Shown here in pieces: positions 12,121 through 23,359 of a stretch of DNA of 64,000 nucleotides (within the stretch, counting starts at the first letter, position 1; each line of letters begins with the position of its first letter). The notes under the pieces were generated by a model, which saw nothing but the letters and a program-made list of their open reading frames with translations, had not been told where the DNA came from and searched no databases. Source of the DNA: Nephrocerus scutellatus (taxonomy: Eukaryota > Arthropoda > Insecta > Diptera > Pipunculidae). The position numbers and the translations under genes were made by a program. The DNA is taken from positions 88,834,749 through 88,898,748 of the forward strand of contig OX352762.1 of the NCBI GenBank assembly GCA_947095585.1. Reading direction: 5' to 3'.

Positions 12121-12243
12121 CAAGAGTCTTGCAGTCTTGCAGACATATTTTTGGTCTTGGTCTTGGTCTTGGTCTTGCACACTCAGTGTTGGTCTTGGTC
12201 TTGGTCTTGCAACTGAATGATTGGTCTTGGTCTTGCATTTTTT
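12121..12243 (+). repeat. GGTCTT microsatellite array (right)
   Basis: Blocks of GGTCTT/GTCTTGCA with spacers such as ACACTCAGTG and ACTGAATGA repeat the left array (9838-9958) in the same orientation. The array ends within a sequence resembling an inverted hAT-like end and then passes straight into the gypsy-type pol sequence. Confidence 0.8.
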
Positions 12244-12579
12244 GCGTCTATGTGTCTCCTCCGTTCACCCAATACTTTGGTAGCACTACCTTTGATGTGG
12301 TACTCTGACCATCGGCAGATACCCATTGACTTAGAAGCAGTCCATTTCCCATTTTCAATGAGTTCCATTGAGTCCAGTAACTTTTTACTGTAGGACTTGC
12401 TGTTACAGTTTCGTGTTACTTCGATTTTCTTCCTTGCTCGATCCATTGAAATATTGGAGTAATTAAATCATCTTGCTCTTGTTCTTCTCTTAGCTGCTCT
12501 TTTGTTAAATTATCTGCTGGACCATAATTTGTGAAACAAGTAAGCACTTCAGGTTTTCTGGACTTCTATTATGATTGTA

Positions 12580-13490
12580 AAGGGTTTTTCAATAAGAGCA
12601 CTTCAACTTTTTTTTTGAATAAAAAACAAACTGTTCGACTTTTGAACTAACTTTTTTTTTGTTAACGAATTTGAACATATACATATGACACATTTGAGTG
12701 TGAAACTCGATTTCTTTTGCATGACCACCGCGTGCACGTTTTACCAATCTTTGAACCCAATTTTCGACCACTCTTTCGCATAAATCGGCCGAAATTCCAG
12801 CAATTTCACGTTCAATATTGGCTCTGAGCTCTTGCAACGTCGCCGGCTTATTGGCATAGACCAATGACTTTACATAACCCCAAAGAAAATAATCTAGAGG
12901 TGTCAAATCACACGAGCGCGGCTTAGTCTTCGAACTTAGTCTTCAATAACTCGATTGTATCGTGTGCTGTGTGGCATGTGGCCCCGTCCTGCTGAAACCA
13001 CATGTCGTCCAAGTCCATTCCATTCAATTGCGGCCAAAAAAAATCGTTTATCATATCGCGGTACCGATTTCCATTAACAGTAACGTGGCGATCGTTATCG
13101 TCGATGAAAAAATATGGCCCAATGACGCCGCCGGCATGTAATCCGCACCAAACAGTGACTTTTTCGGGATGCAACGGTGCCTCATGAATCACGTGTGGGT
13201 TGCTTTCTGCCCAGTAACGCATATTTTGCTTGTTGACAAATCCTTCTAGCCAAAAGTGAGCCTCATCGCTGAAGATGATTTTTCGGTGAAAATCTGCATC
13301 TGCATCTGCGGCAACAGAACGATTATTTTGATAAAAAATTTGCACGATTTGCAATCGCTGTTCACATGTGTAGCGTTCCATGATAAAATGTATACTAATG
13401 ATGTTTCCAAATAATAAAAGAACAATAAAAAATATGGCGTCGTTCGCCGTCCCTATCGGAGCAAAGTTGAAGCGCACCTGTTGAAACACA
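12580..13490 (-). pseudogene. Mariner-type element, internally deleted, nested in gypsy-type pol
   Basis: The ends are similar inverted repeats: AAGGGTTTTTCAATAAGAGC next to TA at 12578-12579, and a diverged inverted version near 13466-13490. The minus frame starts MERYTCEQRLQIVQIFYQNN (ATG near 13383), jumps over most of the HTH region through an ADADAD-like slip, and resumes in the catalytic core: IIFSDEAHF, WFQQDGATCHTA, then after a small deletion or frameshift TPLDYFLWGYVKSLVY. It is related to, but distinct from, the intact copy at 10.2 kb. The CDL motif holding the third catalytic Asp is damaged, so it should be inactive. Confidence 0.85.
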
Positions 13491-14797
13491 ATATACTTTG
13501 GGACACAACACCTCCACAATGACCCATCATTGTAATTACCGGTAATTCTCTGTGGTACTTCCTTATTACGCCATCTTAACACTTGTTTGCTCCAAATGAC
13601 ATTTGGAGCGCCATCATAAAATCCAGACCCAATATGCATTTATCTACCACACGGGCAACAATAAACCGATGTGTAAGCTTTAATCCTCCAAACTCGACTG
13701 CAAGGACGTTTGCCTTTAAATGAAGCAGCTTCTCATGTAGCTGTTCTCAGCTTATAGTCATGCACTTCACTTGCTCTCTAGACACCATTTCAGGACTCAC
13801 GATTGATATGAAAACACCTGTATCTAGAACGAAATCCCAAAATGTTCTCTCCAATACGCGTTGTTGCGATCCTTTCGAAGATTGGTACTGCGTACTGTGA
13901 CCCTGGGACATTCCCTTGTCTTCTTTAGTTTATTTTCCTGCAAAGCTGGTATAAGCCGATTGCTCTGCTGTATTAAACTGCTGTGCATCTATCCGCCGTA
14001 GTTTTTCTATACTCTTGACACAATTTACAGGCTGTCTCGTTCCTTACAATCCCGAATTAAATGACCAGGCTATTGAGATCTAAAATACCTTGATGAAGCA
14101 CCGAATCTGCTATTTCTGTTGTTTCGAAACAGTCCATTTGTTGATTTTCGGAATTTATCTTCAATCAGGGCTTCTATTTGTGTGATGTTCTCTACTTTCA
14201 GCCTACTGTGCAGCCTAACATAGTACAAAGATAAACTGGCTTTAGCTGCTTGTACTCCAATACCGATGCCAAAATACTTCATTATTTTTCCTCTGGCAGT
14301 TTTCCTCAAACAATCTTTAGTTAGTCGTCTCGAACAGCATTAATAAAGGCATCCACTGCTAGTTCGTCTACTATATCAGCTGTAATCATCTATAGCACAT
14401 ATGCTGCTATGCCTCGCAACGCTAGTATTATAGCATTAAGTTGTTCCTCAGCAGCCCATCCATTATAATGAACTGCTTCTTTAAACTAAACTTTGGAATT
14501 TTCAAACTCTGTTTTGTTGAGAGACTTGGGAATCCTTTGACCAAAGATTCCGCCCATCAGTTGCTTTTGCTGATTAAAGTTTTCTTTTATCTCTTGATTA
14601 TTCTGCTGCATTTGTGGCATTAAAGTTTTCGTCATAGCTTCCATTTTTGACACTTTCTTATCTTTAGAAGTAGACGATTTTCCCTCCATTGGCTACGTCT
14701 TTATAACATAAAACAACAAGAGTTTGAAGCATTTTTACTTTTACTCTTTTTTCCGCCTCTGAAAGAAGGCCTCTTTAAGCTCTTATCGATTTGCAAA

Positions 14798-14815
14798 ATC
14801 CCACTTCTGACACCA
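14798..14815 (-). promoter_or_regulatory. Primer binding site matching tRNA-Leu
   Basis: Read on the minus strand, TGGTGTCAGAAGTGGGAT begins two bases after the end of the LTR. It is complementary to the 3' end of a leucine tRNA (CCCACTTCTGACA plus CCA), so the element was probably primed by tRNA-Leu. It fixes the minus-strand direction of the element. Confidence 0.75.
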
Positions 14816-14817
14816 AT

Positions 14818-15200
14818 TGTTACGAAATGTAATCGTTTTTTTAATAAAAACGCAACGCAAGGTTATTAATTCACAAATTACAACTTTAATTAACAATAAT
14901 AGCAAAAGTTCACAAATGACCCTGGTGATTACTTATTATGCACACAAAACACATTTTCACTACTATTGACTAGAAATTAGATGATCAGGGCCGTGAAAAA
15001 AATTCACGCGTTTTTTGGTCACGCCATTCTTATCACTGCACCACCGACACTGACTTTTCCTTTTAATGCTAAACTTAATAAAAATAAAAAATTCCGTCCT
15101 TTTTTTAAGGACCTTTAACCTTTGGTATAAATACTCATAAATAATGCTACTCTTTACCATCTTCAGTATGTAAGCCATATATCTCCTTCTAAACCCGTTT
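14818..15200 (-). repeat. 5' LTR of the gypsy-type element (outer end unclear)
   Basis: On the plus strand it begins TGTTACGAAATG, exactly beside the primer binding site. It shares its terminus and an internal run (TTTAATT..CAATAATA..AAAAGTTCACA..CTGGTGAT) with the solo LTR at 48,217-48,879, so the two are related LTR families. I could not find the matching CGTTACA-type outer end, so the right boundary given is a minimum; the LTR may be truncated. Confidence 0.6.
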
Positions 15201-16284
15201 CATAGCGATTAAGTTTGACAATATCAGATTATGTGTTAGATCGTTGTACTCCACCCATAACTTTTGTGTCAACTACACTCCCTGATTATGATTATGTACC
15301 CCACACTCACCAACTGCATCTGTCGAGCGATTTTTTAATCCCAATATGGCGTCGATTGTATGACGTGGCGTCAATGTTTGTCCACCAGGTCCGAATTTCC
15401 TGCCAGTTTCCTTGAGTGAGAATTCCGCATCTGTGGAAAACATCGTGGAAAAGTCATTTTAAAGAATGTATACTGCGTGATGCGTTCTTAACATGGTGCA
15501 CACAGAAACACACGTGATTAGCCTTAAGTTAAACACAAAAATTACAAAATTAAAATAATTATCGCAATTAGTAGCACGATTCTGTTGTAAATTTGCGACT
15601 TAAAGGGATTAAGCTTAGATTGTGTGCCAATGCATTTATCGCTGCTTTTCCCTGCTACATACACATTATTGCGCATTAACTATGTAAACAGAACAATTAT
15701 TATAGGCACTATGCTTTTTGTTGTAGTTCTACAAAAAAACGCCTATAATTTTAATTTTTATCAAAGTGCTGCTATGAAAATTATTTTATGACAATTTGTC
15801 ATGACATTTGAATTACGGGTGAAAAGGAACAGTACGTGTACATGACGATACAGGAAAAGGACATCGTTTTGAGTGCATTTTTAACTGCTAATTATATGAC
15901 CTAAATAGTGTACTGCACGAGTTTTAAACTGAGGGATATTTACTAAAGAGAAATTATTTGTAAACACTCTGGTTAAGGGAAGCAATTAATTACTAGTGTA
16001 ATTTCGATAAAAGGATACCAACTGAGGTTCTGTCATTTTAATGCACAACTTCAGCATTTCTATTGACATGAAATATGTAGGTATTCATTATTGTTAGAAA
16101 CAAGACATTAGATTTTCAGCAGAATTGTTTTAGAGACTGCTTAGGCAACTAACTTTCTTTTTGTAATCAATTTATCGCTTCGAGGACATGTGAAGTGGCA
16201 TTTGATAGGTTCACTTTTTTGCATAATTACAATGAAGCTCAATTTTTCATAGTTGTAATATGATATTTACAAGGCCTCGATCAG
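15201..16284. other. Unrecognised non-coding DNA
   Basis: Part may be the rest of the gypsy-type LTR. Nothing else recognisable is seen. Confidence 0.35.
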
Positions 16285-16420
16285 TCAACTCCTAGACATC
16301 ACCATAGTATGGGTGCCGGGACACAGTAATATAGAATAATATAGGTAATGAGAGGGAGAACGAATTTGCTAAGATGGGCTTCGGTATGGACAATGGCTCT
16401 ATGGAGAAGGTTAGGTGTCC
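16285..16420 (+). pseudogene. LINE RNase H fragment
   Basis: The plus strand reads DITIVWVPGHSNIE, then a slip and GNERENEFAKMG. This is the C-terminal RNase H motif (WVPGH..I.GNE.AD.LA) found in I/R1/jockey-type LINEs and in LTR elements. It is only about 130 bp and frameshifted. Confidence 0.65.
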
Positions 16421-17244
16421 AATAAGCTCAGTCAAGTAACAAATTCTCTCCTTTTTTTAATACTTAGTCACAGCTCAGGTGGAGCAGTCTGTCGAACTGC
16501 GCCATATCCAGATCGATATGGCCATCCTACAACAAAAATAAAACCACCGAGCTGTTATACAGAACCCAGAAGGATATTGCCAGATTTGTGGCTATCAGCA
16601 CTGGCTGAAATTGTTTTCTAATCACGGATTGGAACTAATTCTACATTCTGTTATGAAAATGTATCTTTAAAACTTTTCTACTTGCATAGGTGTTTTATAA
16701 AAAAATATCATTAACAGAAACAAGCTTGAACAACGATTCCAAATAAACCCCAAATAACTTAGAAAATCGATTATGGATTGACGCAACTTTTATGTCTATC
16801 TGAGCAAGCCGTCATAAATCTAGTTGCGACTTAGCTTTTAGTAATATGAGTTCATATTACAACATTAAATTTATTAACTGAATGGAGGATATATGTACTG
16901 AAAACGATACAATTTTACAAATTTTGTCCTTAACTTTTAACTTTGTCTACTATTTTGAAACAACTGAGATTTTCAAGCTTTTTTTAAATCTTTAGTTATT
17001 TATACAAAATCGGGCTTTTTGCAGAGAGTCCCAGTTGTTAAGTACCAAGTTACAACTCCGTTAATTTCATGGAAAAAGTCTACCGATCATAAGTTCGGAA
17101 TTGTAGCTTTACCTACTTAATTTGCATGTGAAATTTGATAGCTAATAATGTAAATGCCATTTACTCTGCAAATACTTAGTGATCTTGCTTTTTTATGTAT
17201 TATTAGAAAGGTAATAAGTTCTTATTTTTAACAAAATTATTATA
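16421..17244. other. Unrecognised AT-rich DNA
   Basis: No supported feature; the short frame at 16415-16621 may be the frame-shifted tail of the RNase H fragment. Confidence 0.35.
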
Positions 17245-18180
17245 AAGGGTGAACAGATTGGAGGTACTTTTTCCAATAGGATTTTTTTGACATGTCATGT
17301 GTTACTACTGTCAAACTAAATACATAATTTTATTCAGTATTCATTGACATTTCATCATGGAAAGACTAACGCCTCAACAACGTTTACAAATCGTACAATT
17401 GTATTACGAAAATCGACGCTCTTTGAAAAGTGTTCATCGAGCGCTCAGGCCAACTTATGGTGTACATAATCGTCCTACTGAACGCACTATTCGGCATACC
17501 ATCGGCAAATTTGAGAATAATTTTACATTATTGGATGATACTCGACCGATTAGACCACGTACAGCCCGAAATGAAGAGAATATTGCGGCTGTAAGTGAGA
17601 GTTTTGCCGAAAACCCGGAAGAACCCGGCGCCGTTCTCAACAACTTGGCCTATCTTATGGCACTACTTGTGCGATTTTACGCAGAGATCTTAGTTTGAGA
17701 TCGTATAAAATACAGCTAGTCCAAGAATTAAAGCCGGCCGACCTTCCAAAGCGTCATACTTTCGCCATCGCGCCATAATAAACGACTTTTTGATGACGGA
17801 AATTAAAGCACGTGATCTCCACGACATTTGGTTCCAACAAGACGGCGCTACATCCCATACAGCCCGTGACACAATGGATTTAATGCGTCCTCATTTCGGT
17901 GAGCAATTGATCTCTCGTTTCTGACCTGTGGATTGGCCGCCAAGATCGTGTGATATCACACCTTTGGATTATTTTTGTGGGGGTATGTACAGTCTAAATG
18001 TTTTGTGGATAAATCAGCTACGATTGAGGCATTAGAAGCCAACATTCCTCAAGTTATTCGCGAGATACCGACCGAAGTCCTCGAGCGAGTCATTCAAAAT
18101 TGGTGTTTACGGATGGCCGAATTACGGCGCAGTTGCAGCCAACATTTGAAAGGGATTATCTTCAAAAAATAAATGTCATG
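17245..18180 (+). pseudogene. Mariner-type element, third lineage, deleted
   Basis: The left end is TA (17243-17244) followed by AAAGGGTG-type sequence like the ends of the other two copies. The plus frame from 17357 reads MERLTPQQRLQIVQLYYENR...RPTERTIRHTIGKFENNFTLLDD, the DUF4817-type HTH, then breaks near 17625. The segment with the first catalytic Asp is deleted. The core resumes as IWFQQDGATSHTARDTMDL (about 17825) and WPPRSCDITPLDYF (about 17935-17970), then from 17975 GYVQSKCFVDKSATIEALEAN to a stop at 18172. The right inverted repeat is not visible. Spacing between the second and third Asp is again 36 residues. Confidence 0.85.
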
Positions 18181-18339
18181 AATGGCCCTAAACAAAAATA
18201 ATAAAGATATCCCAATCAATTTGAATGTTTGTTGTTTTATTTCAATTTCAATTTTGATACCTCTAAATTGAGCACCCATTACAAAGTATTGTGGATAACT
18301 GCTCTTTTAGCTATTGTGGCAGTTTGTTTATCTTGTTCC

Positions 18340-18875
18340 ATGTCCATGTCCATGATATGGCGAAGCAATGCGATCAGCTTAAACACCAAGCTGCGACTGT
18401 TCCGCTCAAATGTTGAATCTGTGCTGTTGTATGGGTGCAGCACTTGGAAGGTGACCGCTACTATCACAAAAAGATTAAAAACATTCGTAAATAGGTGCCT
18501 ACGGAACATCTTAAGGGTTTTCTGGCCTAATCGTATCTCTAACGAACATCTTTATCAGAGAACGGGTCAGGAACCAATAGGCACAACCATCCAACGACGG
18601 AAGTGGCAGTGGATTGGTCATACACTCCGAAAAGGCGACAGTTCCATAGCAAACTACGCAATGCAATGGAACCCGTTATCTCAGGATGGTAGAAGAACGG
18701 GTCGTCCGAGAAATGCATGGCGCAGAACAGTTGAAGAGGAGGCACGGCAATTGGGGAAGAGTTGGAGAGAGCTGAAGCTTATTGCCAGGAACCGCACGCG
18801 ATGGCGTAGGCGTAGTAGAGGCCCTAGGACCCACAAGGGGATACAGGACATAAAGAAGAAGAAGAATAATCTTGT
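18340..18875 (+). pseudogene. LINE family B, 3' end of reverse transcriptase ORF
   Basis: The plus strand encodes NTKLRLFRSNVESVLLYGCSTWKV, then NRCLRNILRVFWPNRISNEHLYQRTGQEPI, WQWIGHTLRKGDSSIA and GRPRNAWRRTVEEEA. This is the C-terminal region after the palm in a widespread RTE/R4-like LINE family. The frame is open for about 170 codons but 5'-truncated. The same family lies on the minus strand at 44.7-45.8 kb. It is distinct from family A. Confidence 0.8.
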
Positions 18876-19129
18876 TGATGTTATCACTTTTTGGTCAATT
18901 TTTGTTCCATTTTGCCCGCATTACGTAAATACATATATATAGTTTCTACAATTCTTATATTATAGAATACCTATTTATAGGCAAGGGATTATTTAAATGT
19001 AAAATAATTGCTTACCAAAAGTGATCACCAGTTTTTAATCTTTACAGAAATAAAATAAGTAGTATTTTTTCAGTGTTTAGAACTACGACAACTGATTATT
19101 AATTCATTTAAATGTCTACCTACTGTAGA

Positions 19130-19391
19130 AATAATAGTATATGGCGCGACAAACCGTTATGGTCCGCGGCGTAACTTCTCGCAACTATTCGTGTTGTTCG
19201 TGTTATATTTTTGCACAAAAATTGAAAGAACCTACATTTTAAAGCCATATCCGATAGGCGGATTGAGTACCTTTCTCATGACAGTTACTACTCTCGGACG
19301 TTTGTCAGAAATTAGGGAGAGGTGGGACCGTAAAAAAGCTTTTTGATGCTCTTTGGAAGTCCAGCGCAGTAACCACTGAGGCACGGCGCCC
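19130..19391 (-). mobile_element. tRNA-derived SINE copy
   Basis: On the minus strand it starts GGGCGCCGTGCCTCAGTGG, a tRNA-like head whose B box is decayed. The body reads CCCACCTCTC, GACAAACGTCCGAGAGTA, then TGCAAAAATATAACACG, and the end is GACCATAACGGTTTGTCGCG. The copies at 35.2 kb and 44.4 kb follow this same order over about 260 bp. Transcription would be by RNA polymerase III and mobilisation by a LINE; both are inferred from class. Confidence 0.75.
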
Positions 19392-19568
19392 ATATGATAT
19401 CAATAAGAACTGTTTTAATATCTTTAAACCTAATGCTCTAAGCAGAAACTAAATAAATCTTACAACCAAAATAATAAGGTTTTCAAAATCCGACGGTAAA
19501 AACACGTTAACGGTAATCCTTGAGAAAAAAATAATTCAATCACTGTAATTATAAAAAATTTGTTATAC

Positions 19569-19863
19569 CTTCGGCCAATGATAAATTATTTCCTAGCAAG
19601 TTATGCTCCAAATGCTCCAACGCTTTGAATTTCTCCACAATCAGCTGGAAATGTTTTGTGTCGCGAACGTTCTCTAGTAAATTGCGAAAATTCTCGATTT
19701 CCTTGGGTGGGAATTTTGTACTGTTGCTGTTTGCAACAATTTTTTCGAAAATATGCTGAAATGTTTGCTTCTGCACTTCCGTCATTACGGTTGACGTTGT
19801 CGTTGATGCATTGGTTGCCGCCGTTGTTGTCGTTGGTGGTGGGGGTGTAGCCTTGATGTCCAT
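19569..19863 (-). CDS. Putative first coding exon of an unrecognised host gene
   Basis: The frame opens MDIKATPPPPTTTTAATN, a Pro/Thr-rich low-complexity head, followed by a predicted helical stretch (about residues 28-95: EVQKQTFQHIFEKIVAN, then KEIENFRNLLENVRD and KFKALEHLEHNLL). The start context is CACAAAAATGG, close to the fly consensus. The frame runs 98 codons plus one base to a donor AAG|GTATAA at 19567-19568, after which it soon meets a stop, so I read it as an exon end. Codon use is balanced, unlike the transposon debris. I do not recognise the protein. The next exon is not visible to the left; a nearby acceptor would give an intron of only about 50 bp and a short tail. Confidence 0.5.
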
Positions 19864-20095
19864 TTTTGTGTGAAAATTACTTCAAAAAGAAATCCAGCTT
19901 GTATTTCAAAAAAGATTTGATATTCCACAAGTTAATCGAACTTTGACACTCCAATTTAAATATTATATAAAATCACTTTAAAAAAACAATTCTCCCGATT
20001 TTGGTGTATTAAATGCCTTTTTCTATTGATATCCACTCCAAAAATGTAACGCCAATTTACAACTCCCGCTCGGATTATATTATTTTTATATTCCC
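19864..20095. promoter_or_regulatory. Possible bidirectional promoter between two head-to-head exons
   Basis: This 232-bp interval separates the ATG of a minus-strand exon (19863) from that of a plus-strand exon (20096). It contains AT-rich runs and TATATT-like sequences but no motif I can name. The role is inferred from position alone. Confidence 0.3.
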
Positions 20096-20317
20096 ATGCA
20101 CCTGACACAAGAAGCAGCACAAGTTTTGTGTACAAGCTGTGGATATACCGAGCGTCGCGTGATTAAAAATACGTGCGAGTCATTCATTACCAGCGCGGTT
20201 AGCGATTCAAACTTATTGCCCGAGTGTGTCGTCTGTTCTATACAGTTGGCGATTGCGATAGAAATTTCAAATTTTTTGACGAAGGAGCCGCGAAAAATCC
20301 GACCTGGCCCGCAGAAG
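20096..20317 (+). CDS. Putative first coding exon, Cys-pair protein, unrecognised
   Basis: It is exactly 74 codons from an ATG to AAG|GTAAGT at 20318, a perfect splice donor consensus in phase 0. The peptide starts MHLTQEAAQVLCTSCGYTE and has a second Cys pair at PECVVC, followed by a helical stretch SIQLAIAIEISNFL. Two C-x2-C pairs with LP before the second pair and a helix after it recall the ZAD domain of fly zinc-finger proteins. The gap between pairs (about 31 residues) is shorter than usual for ZAD, so this is only a suggestion. The start context (TTCCCATGC) is weak. An overlapping minus-strand frame is treated as its shadow. Confidence 0.4.
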
Positions 20318-21960
20318 GTAAGTCGCCGTCTATTGTAGTAGTTCGTTTCATTTGAGCCCATCAAGCGTCATCACGGCCACAGTTCAAAGCTACATAAAGT
20401 GGTATTGTGTAGGTAGATAAATAACCTACAAAACCGGTAGGTTGAGCGTCGTTGAAATTGGAAACCAGAATGTGGTGTATTGCAGTTCAGTTATTTTCCT
20501 GGTACACATTACTGGAGAAGGGTGTGTGTTCTCACAAAAAGAGGCGGTACTTATGAGCGAGCATTAGGGGAAATAAGAAACATATAGATATTGAGTTAAA
20601 ATGGATCTACCTAACTATGAATATAAGCATCAAACGTACATTAAAAGAGAAGGAATACTTAGTCCATCACTCAGAGAGTGTACTAGTTTGGCGCGTGCTT
20701 ACTGCTTCCTAATTAGTGCTTAGCCAGGGAGAGCACAACGCAATACAATCGTCTTCACCAATCACTATAGCCATCTATCGAAAAATAACCTTGGAGATCA
20801 TTTTCATAAATCATTTGAAATTTGTTTCATTGCCATCATAATTCATAGGGCAGCTACTAAACATCAGCTGGAACTTCTGCAGTTTTAAGCTTTAGTTAAA
20901 ACTGAATTTTGGTAATGCTTGGAACTATACCTCTATTTGATGTTCAGATGAAACAAAGCATTTCATTGAAGCGTCTTCCTATATTGTAATTTTTATCAAC
21001 CATTATAATGTCTGCCAGTCGAAATCCCTGAGATATAAATCCAGTTTGATTTTTTTCAAAAACCATAATGTGAAGATATCTATAGGTACACCTTTTTAGT
21101 TTACCCACCAGGTTAGCTTCATATCTACTACATATCCCAATTAATATTTATAGTTATAAGTTGCATATTTTTCAGCTAATTCAAATTAAGTTATAGGAAA
21201 TTAATTTCATGTTCTTTTAGTTCTTGTTTTTGGGATTATCTGCAAATCGAATATTATCGAAGCATGGACGAGGCAGGATCATTTGCAGGAGGGTGCATCT
21301 ATACATTTATAAGTGTATAATATAGTTTATTTTTATTCATCCTATTCATCATACTTATCATATTGATCGACAAAGGAAGTCATGACTATTTTTAGACGTT
21401 GTGACATATTAAAATTCTAATTATATGTACCCTTCTTTTTGCGAAACACGCTGGAAGACAAAAAACAAGAGTATCAGACAAATTTCTGAGAACTTTATAC
21501 GAGTTTTAAAAGAACTTTCACTTTCGGATACTACACCTAACAACTTAAAAAAAAATTTAATTAAATTCACAGCCCACTTTGAGAAAGCTCTTTAAATTTG
21601 CGAAGAACTGCATATTGAATTTAAACGTCCGCGAGTGCTGACAAGGCAGACCCACAGATGAAATCAGTCATCTGAAAATGTAGAAGAATTTTAAGGGCTG
21701 TTGTCATTGTTCATCAGAAAATGGTAAAGGAGAATACAGATATCATTGACAATATTTTAAACAATTTTTGACAACAACCTAGACGCAATCTTGCAGGTCA
21801 ACCAAAAATTTGTAATGGCAATATAGTGCAAAGCCTTTCTCTACTCTTATGTCCTTCTTGGTTAGATTCGCAGACTCCGCGGTCTAGAGCGTTGATGTCC
21901 CTCCACATTACATGTCCTACCAATCTCAAACGTCCACGATGTAGTTTCTAGACTAGATCG
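20318..21960. other. Unrecognised non-coding DNA, possibly intron
   Basis: If the exon ending at 20317 is real, this is the start of its intron. I see no element or acceptor I can defend. Confidence 0.35.
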
Positions 21961-21961
21961 A

Positions 21962-22662
21962 TGTGGCTCTATGGTCCATACCAGTGTGGCTTCATCCCAG
22001 ACTCAACAACTGATCAGATCTACACCCTTAGGCAGGTGATGGAAAAATGTCTAGAGTTTCAAAACTCACTACACCATCTTTTTATAGACTTTAAAGCCGC
22101 CTATGTAGCATAGCCAGAGTAGAACTTTATAAGCCCATGAGAGAATTCGGTATCCCAAATAAACTGACACGACTATGTAGTTTGACAATTGGTCATGGTT
22201 ATAAGCCAATTAAAAATATCCGGATCACTTTCAAGCATATTCAACACTTATAACGGGCTCCGACAAGGGGATGGACTGGCCTGCGTCCTCATCAACCTGG
22301 CGTTGGAGAAAGTGATCAGGAGACTCTGATCTGATCTGATCTGACTCTGAAGGGCGAGAGGAACAATCCTCTATAGGTACATTCAGATACTGGCTAACGC
22401 AGTCGATATTGACATCGTTGGTAGAAACGCAAGAGCTGTACGGGAAGCTTACATCCAGATCGAGCAGGCGGCACGAAATCTGGGGCTGCACATAAATGAG
22501 AGCAAAACAAAGTAGGTACATGGGGCCACGTCTACGAGTAGAAGTTCCAACATTGGTCCCTCAATTCAAATAGTTGAGCGCGAATTTGAAGTAGTGCAAT
22601 CCTTTAACTATCTGGGATCAACTGTAGCAGCCGATAAGAGCATGGAACCAGAAATACGCGCA
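21962..22662 (+). pseudogene. RTE-like LINE family A, left part of an interrupted copy
   Basis: The plus strand reads CCATACCAGTGTGGCTTCAT (YQCGFIP block), [16 protein letters not shown] and LFIDFKAAY. Then follow the LRQGDGLACVL-type block near 22250 and the thumb region (EQAARNLGLHINESKTKYM near 22460-22515). Numerous small deletions disrupt the frame. It stops at 22662 in GAAATACGCGCA and resumes at 23976. Confidence 0.8.
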
Positions 22663-23359
22663 AATTGGTTATGTGGTTTCAATCCAAACCAAAAAAAACA
22701 ATTTTTTATTTTTAATACAATAACTTTATTCAGACAATACACAGGTTGAAAATGCGGGAGCAAACTACGTACATTCAGTGTGTGACACCTCTATTTAATG
22801 CAATCGAACTCCAGGTGAATATGTCTATCTATCGAACTCGATTGCAAGTTTAAGTGCAGACATTTTTCAGCAATAATATTAATTCCAGGAAATCTACTTT
22901 ATATACTTTAATTATGTTGCAATCTAAATTTACTTAGTTAGATCTTTTTGAATATCGCGCAAAAAGAGGTCGAATTTATCGTCGGGTTGCTGACCTGTAG
23001 TCCCCTACAGGATAGTTGGCCCCAGGGGCAAGTAGACTCACCGCCAATAACTTCAAAACAAAACAATTTCTTTCATGTTAGTTCTTGTTGTTACATCGAG
23101 CACAGCTACCTGCTTAGTCTCCCATTGTCCTTCGACAGAGTCAGACGTCGTTCGAGATTTATTGCGAAAAAACAGATTTTTGCGTTCGTGAGTAATTTTT
23201 TGGTTTTCTTTTCGTTTTCTTTTTTCGCAGCGGTTTTTGTGTTTAAGTCAAATTTTTTTAGGATAGAGAGCAAGTGCATATTCGTGATCATCACAGCTGG
23301 TAGCTTTTTGTTGATTTAATTTCCTACTACCGAAAAAAAAATCAAAATCAATCAAGATC

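Larger units (their letters stand above)
12245..14817 (-). pseudogene. Gypsy-type LTR element, internal region (defective)
   Basis: On the minus strand, right to left: a gag piece from 14689 (MEGKSSTSKDKKVSK..., coiled-coil-like, then YNGWAAEEQLNAIILALRG near 14440-14390, a capsid-type motif); a decayed zinc-knuckle area near 14070-14020 (PGHLIRDCKE); a retropepsin with DTG at 13816-13824 followed by FISIVSPEMVSR, and ILGLDF at 13618-13635; then, left of an inserted mariner-type element, a pre-integrase stretch (TKEQLREEQEQDDLITPIFQW; SYWTQWNSL; VVLPKYWVN, about 12520-12260). Reverse transcriptase and RNase H are missing and stops are frequent. The order gag-PR-(RT)-INT fits gypsy/Metaviridae-type elements. 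It cannot replicate on its own. Confidence 0.82.

Noticed and set aside
19520..19568. A second exon joined to the minus-strand exon through a 50-bp intron
   Set aside because: The intron would be unusually short and the added tail is about 19 residues with no character; a longer intron to an unseen exon is as likely.
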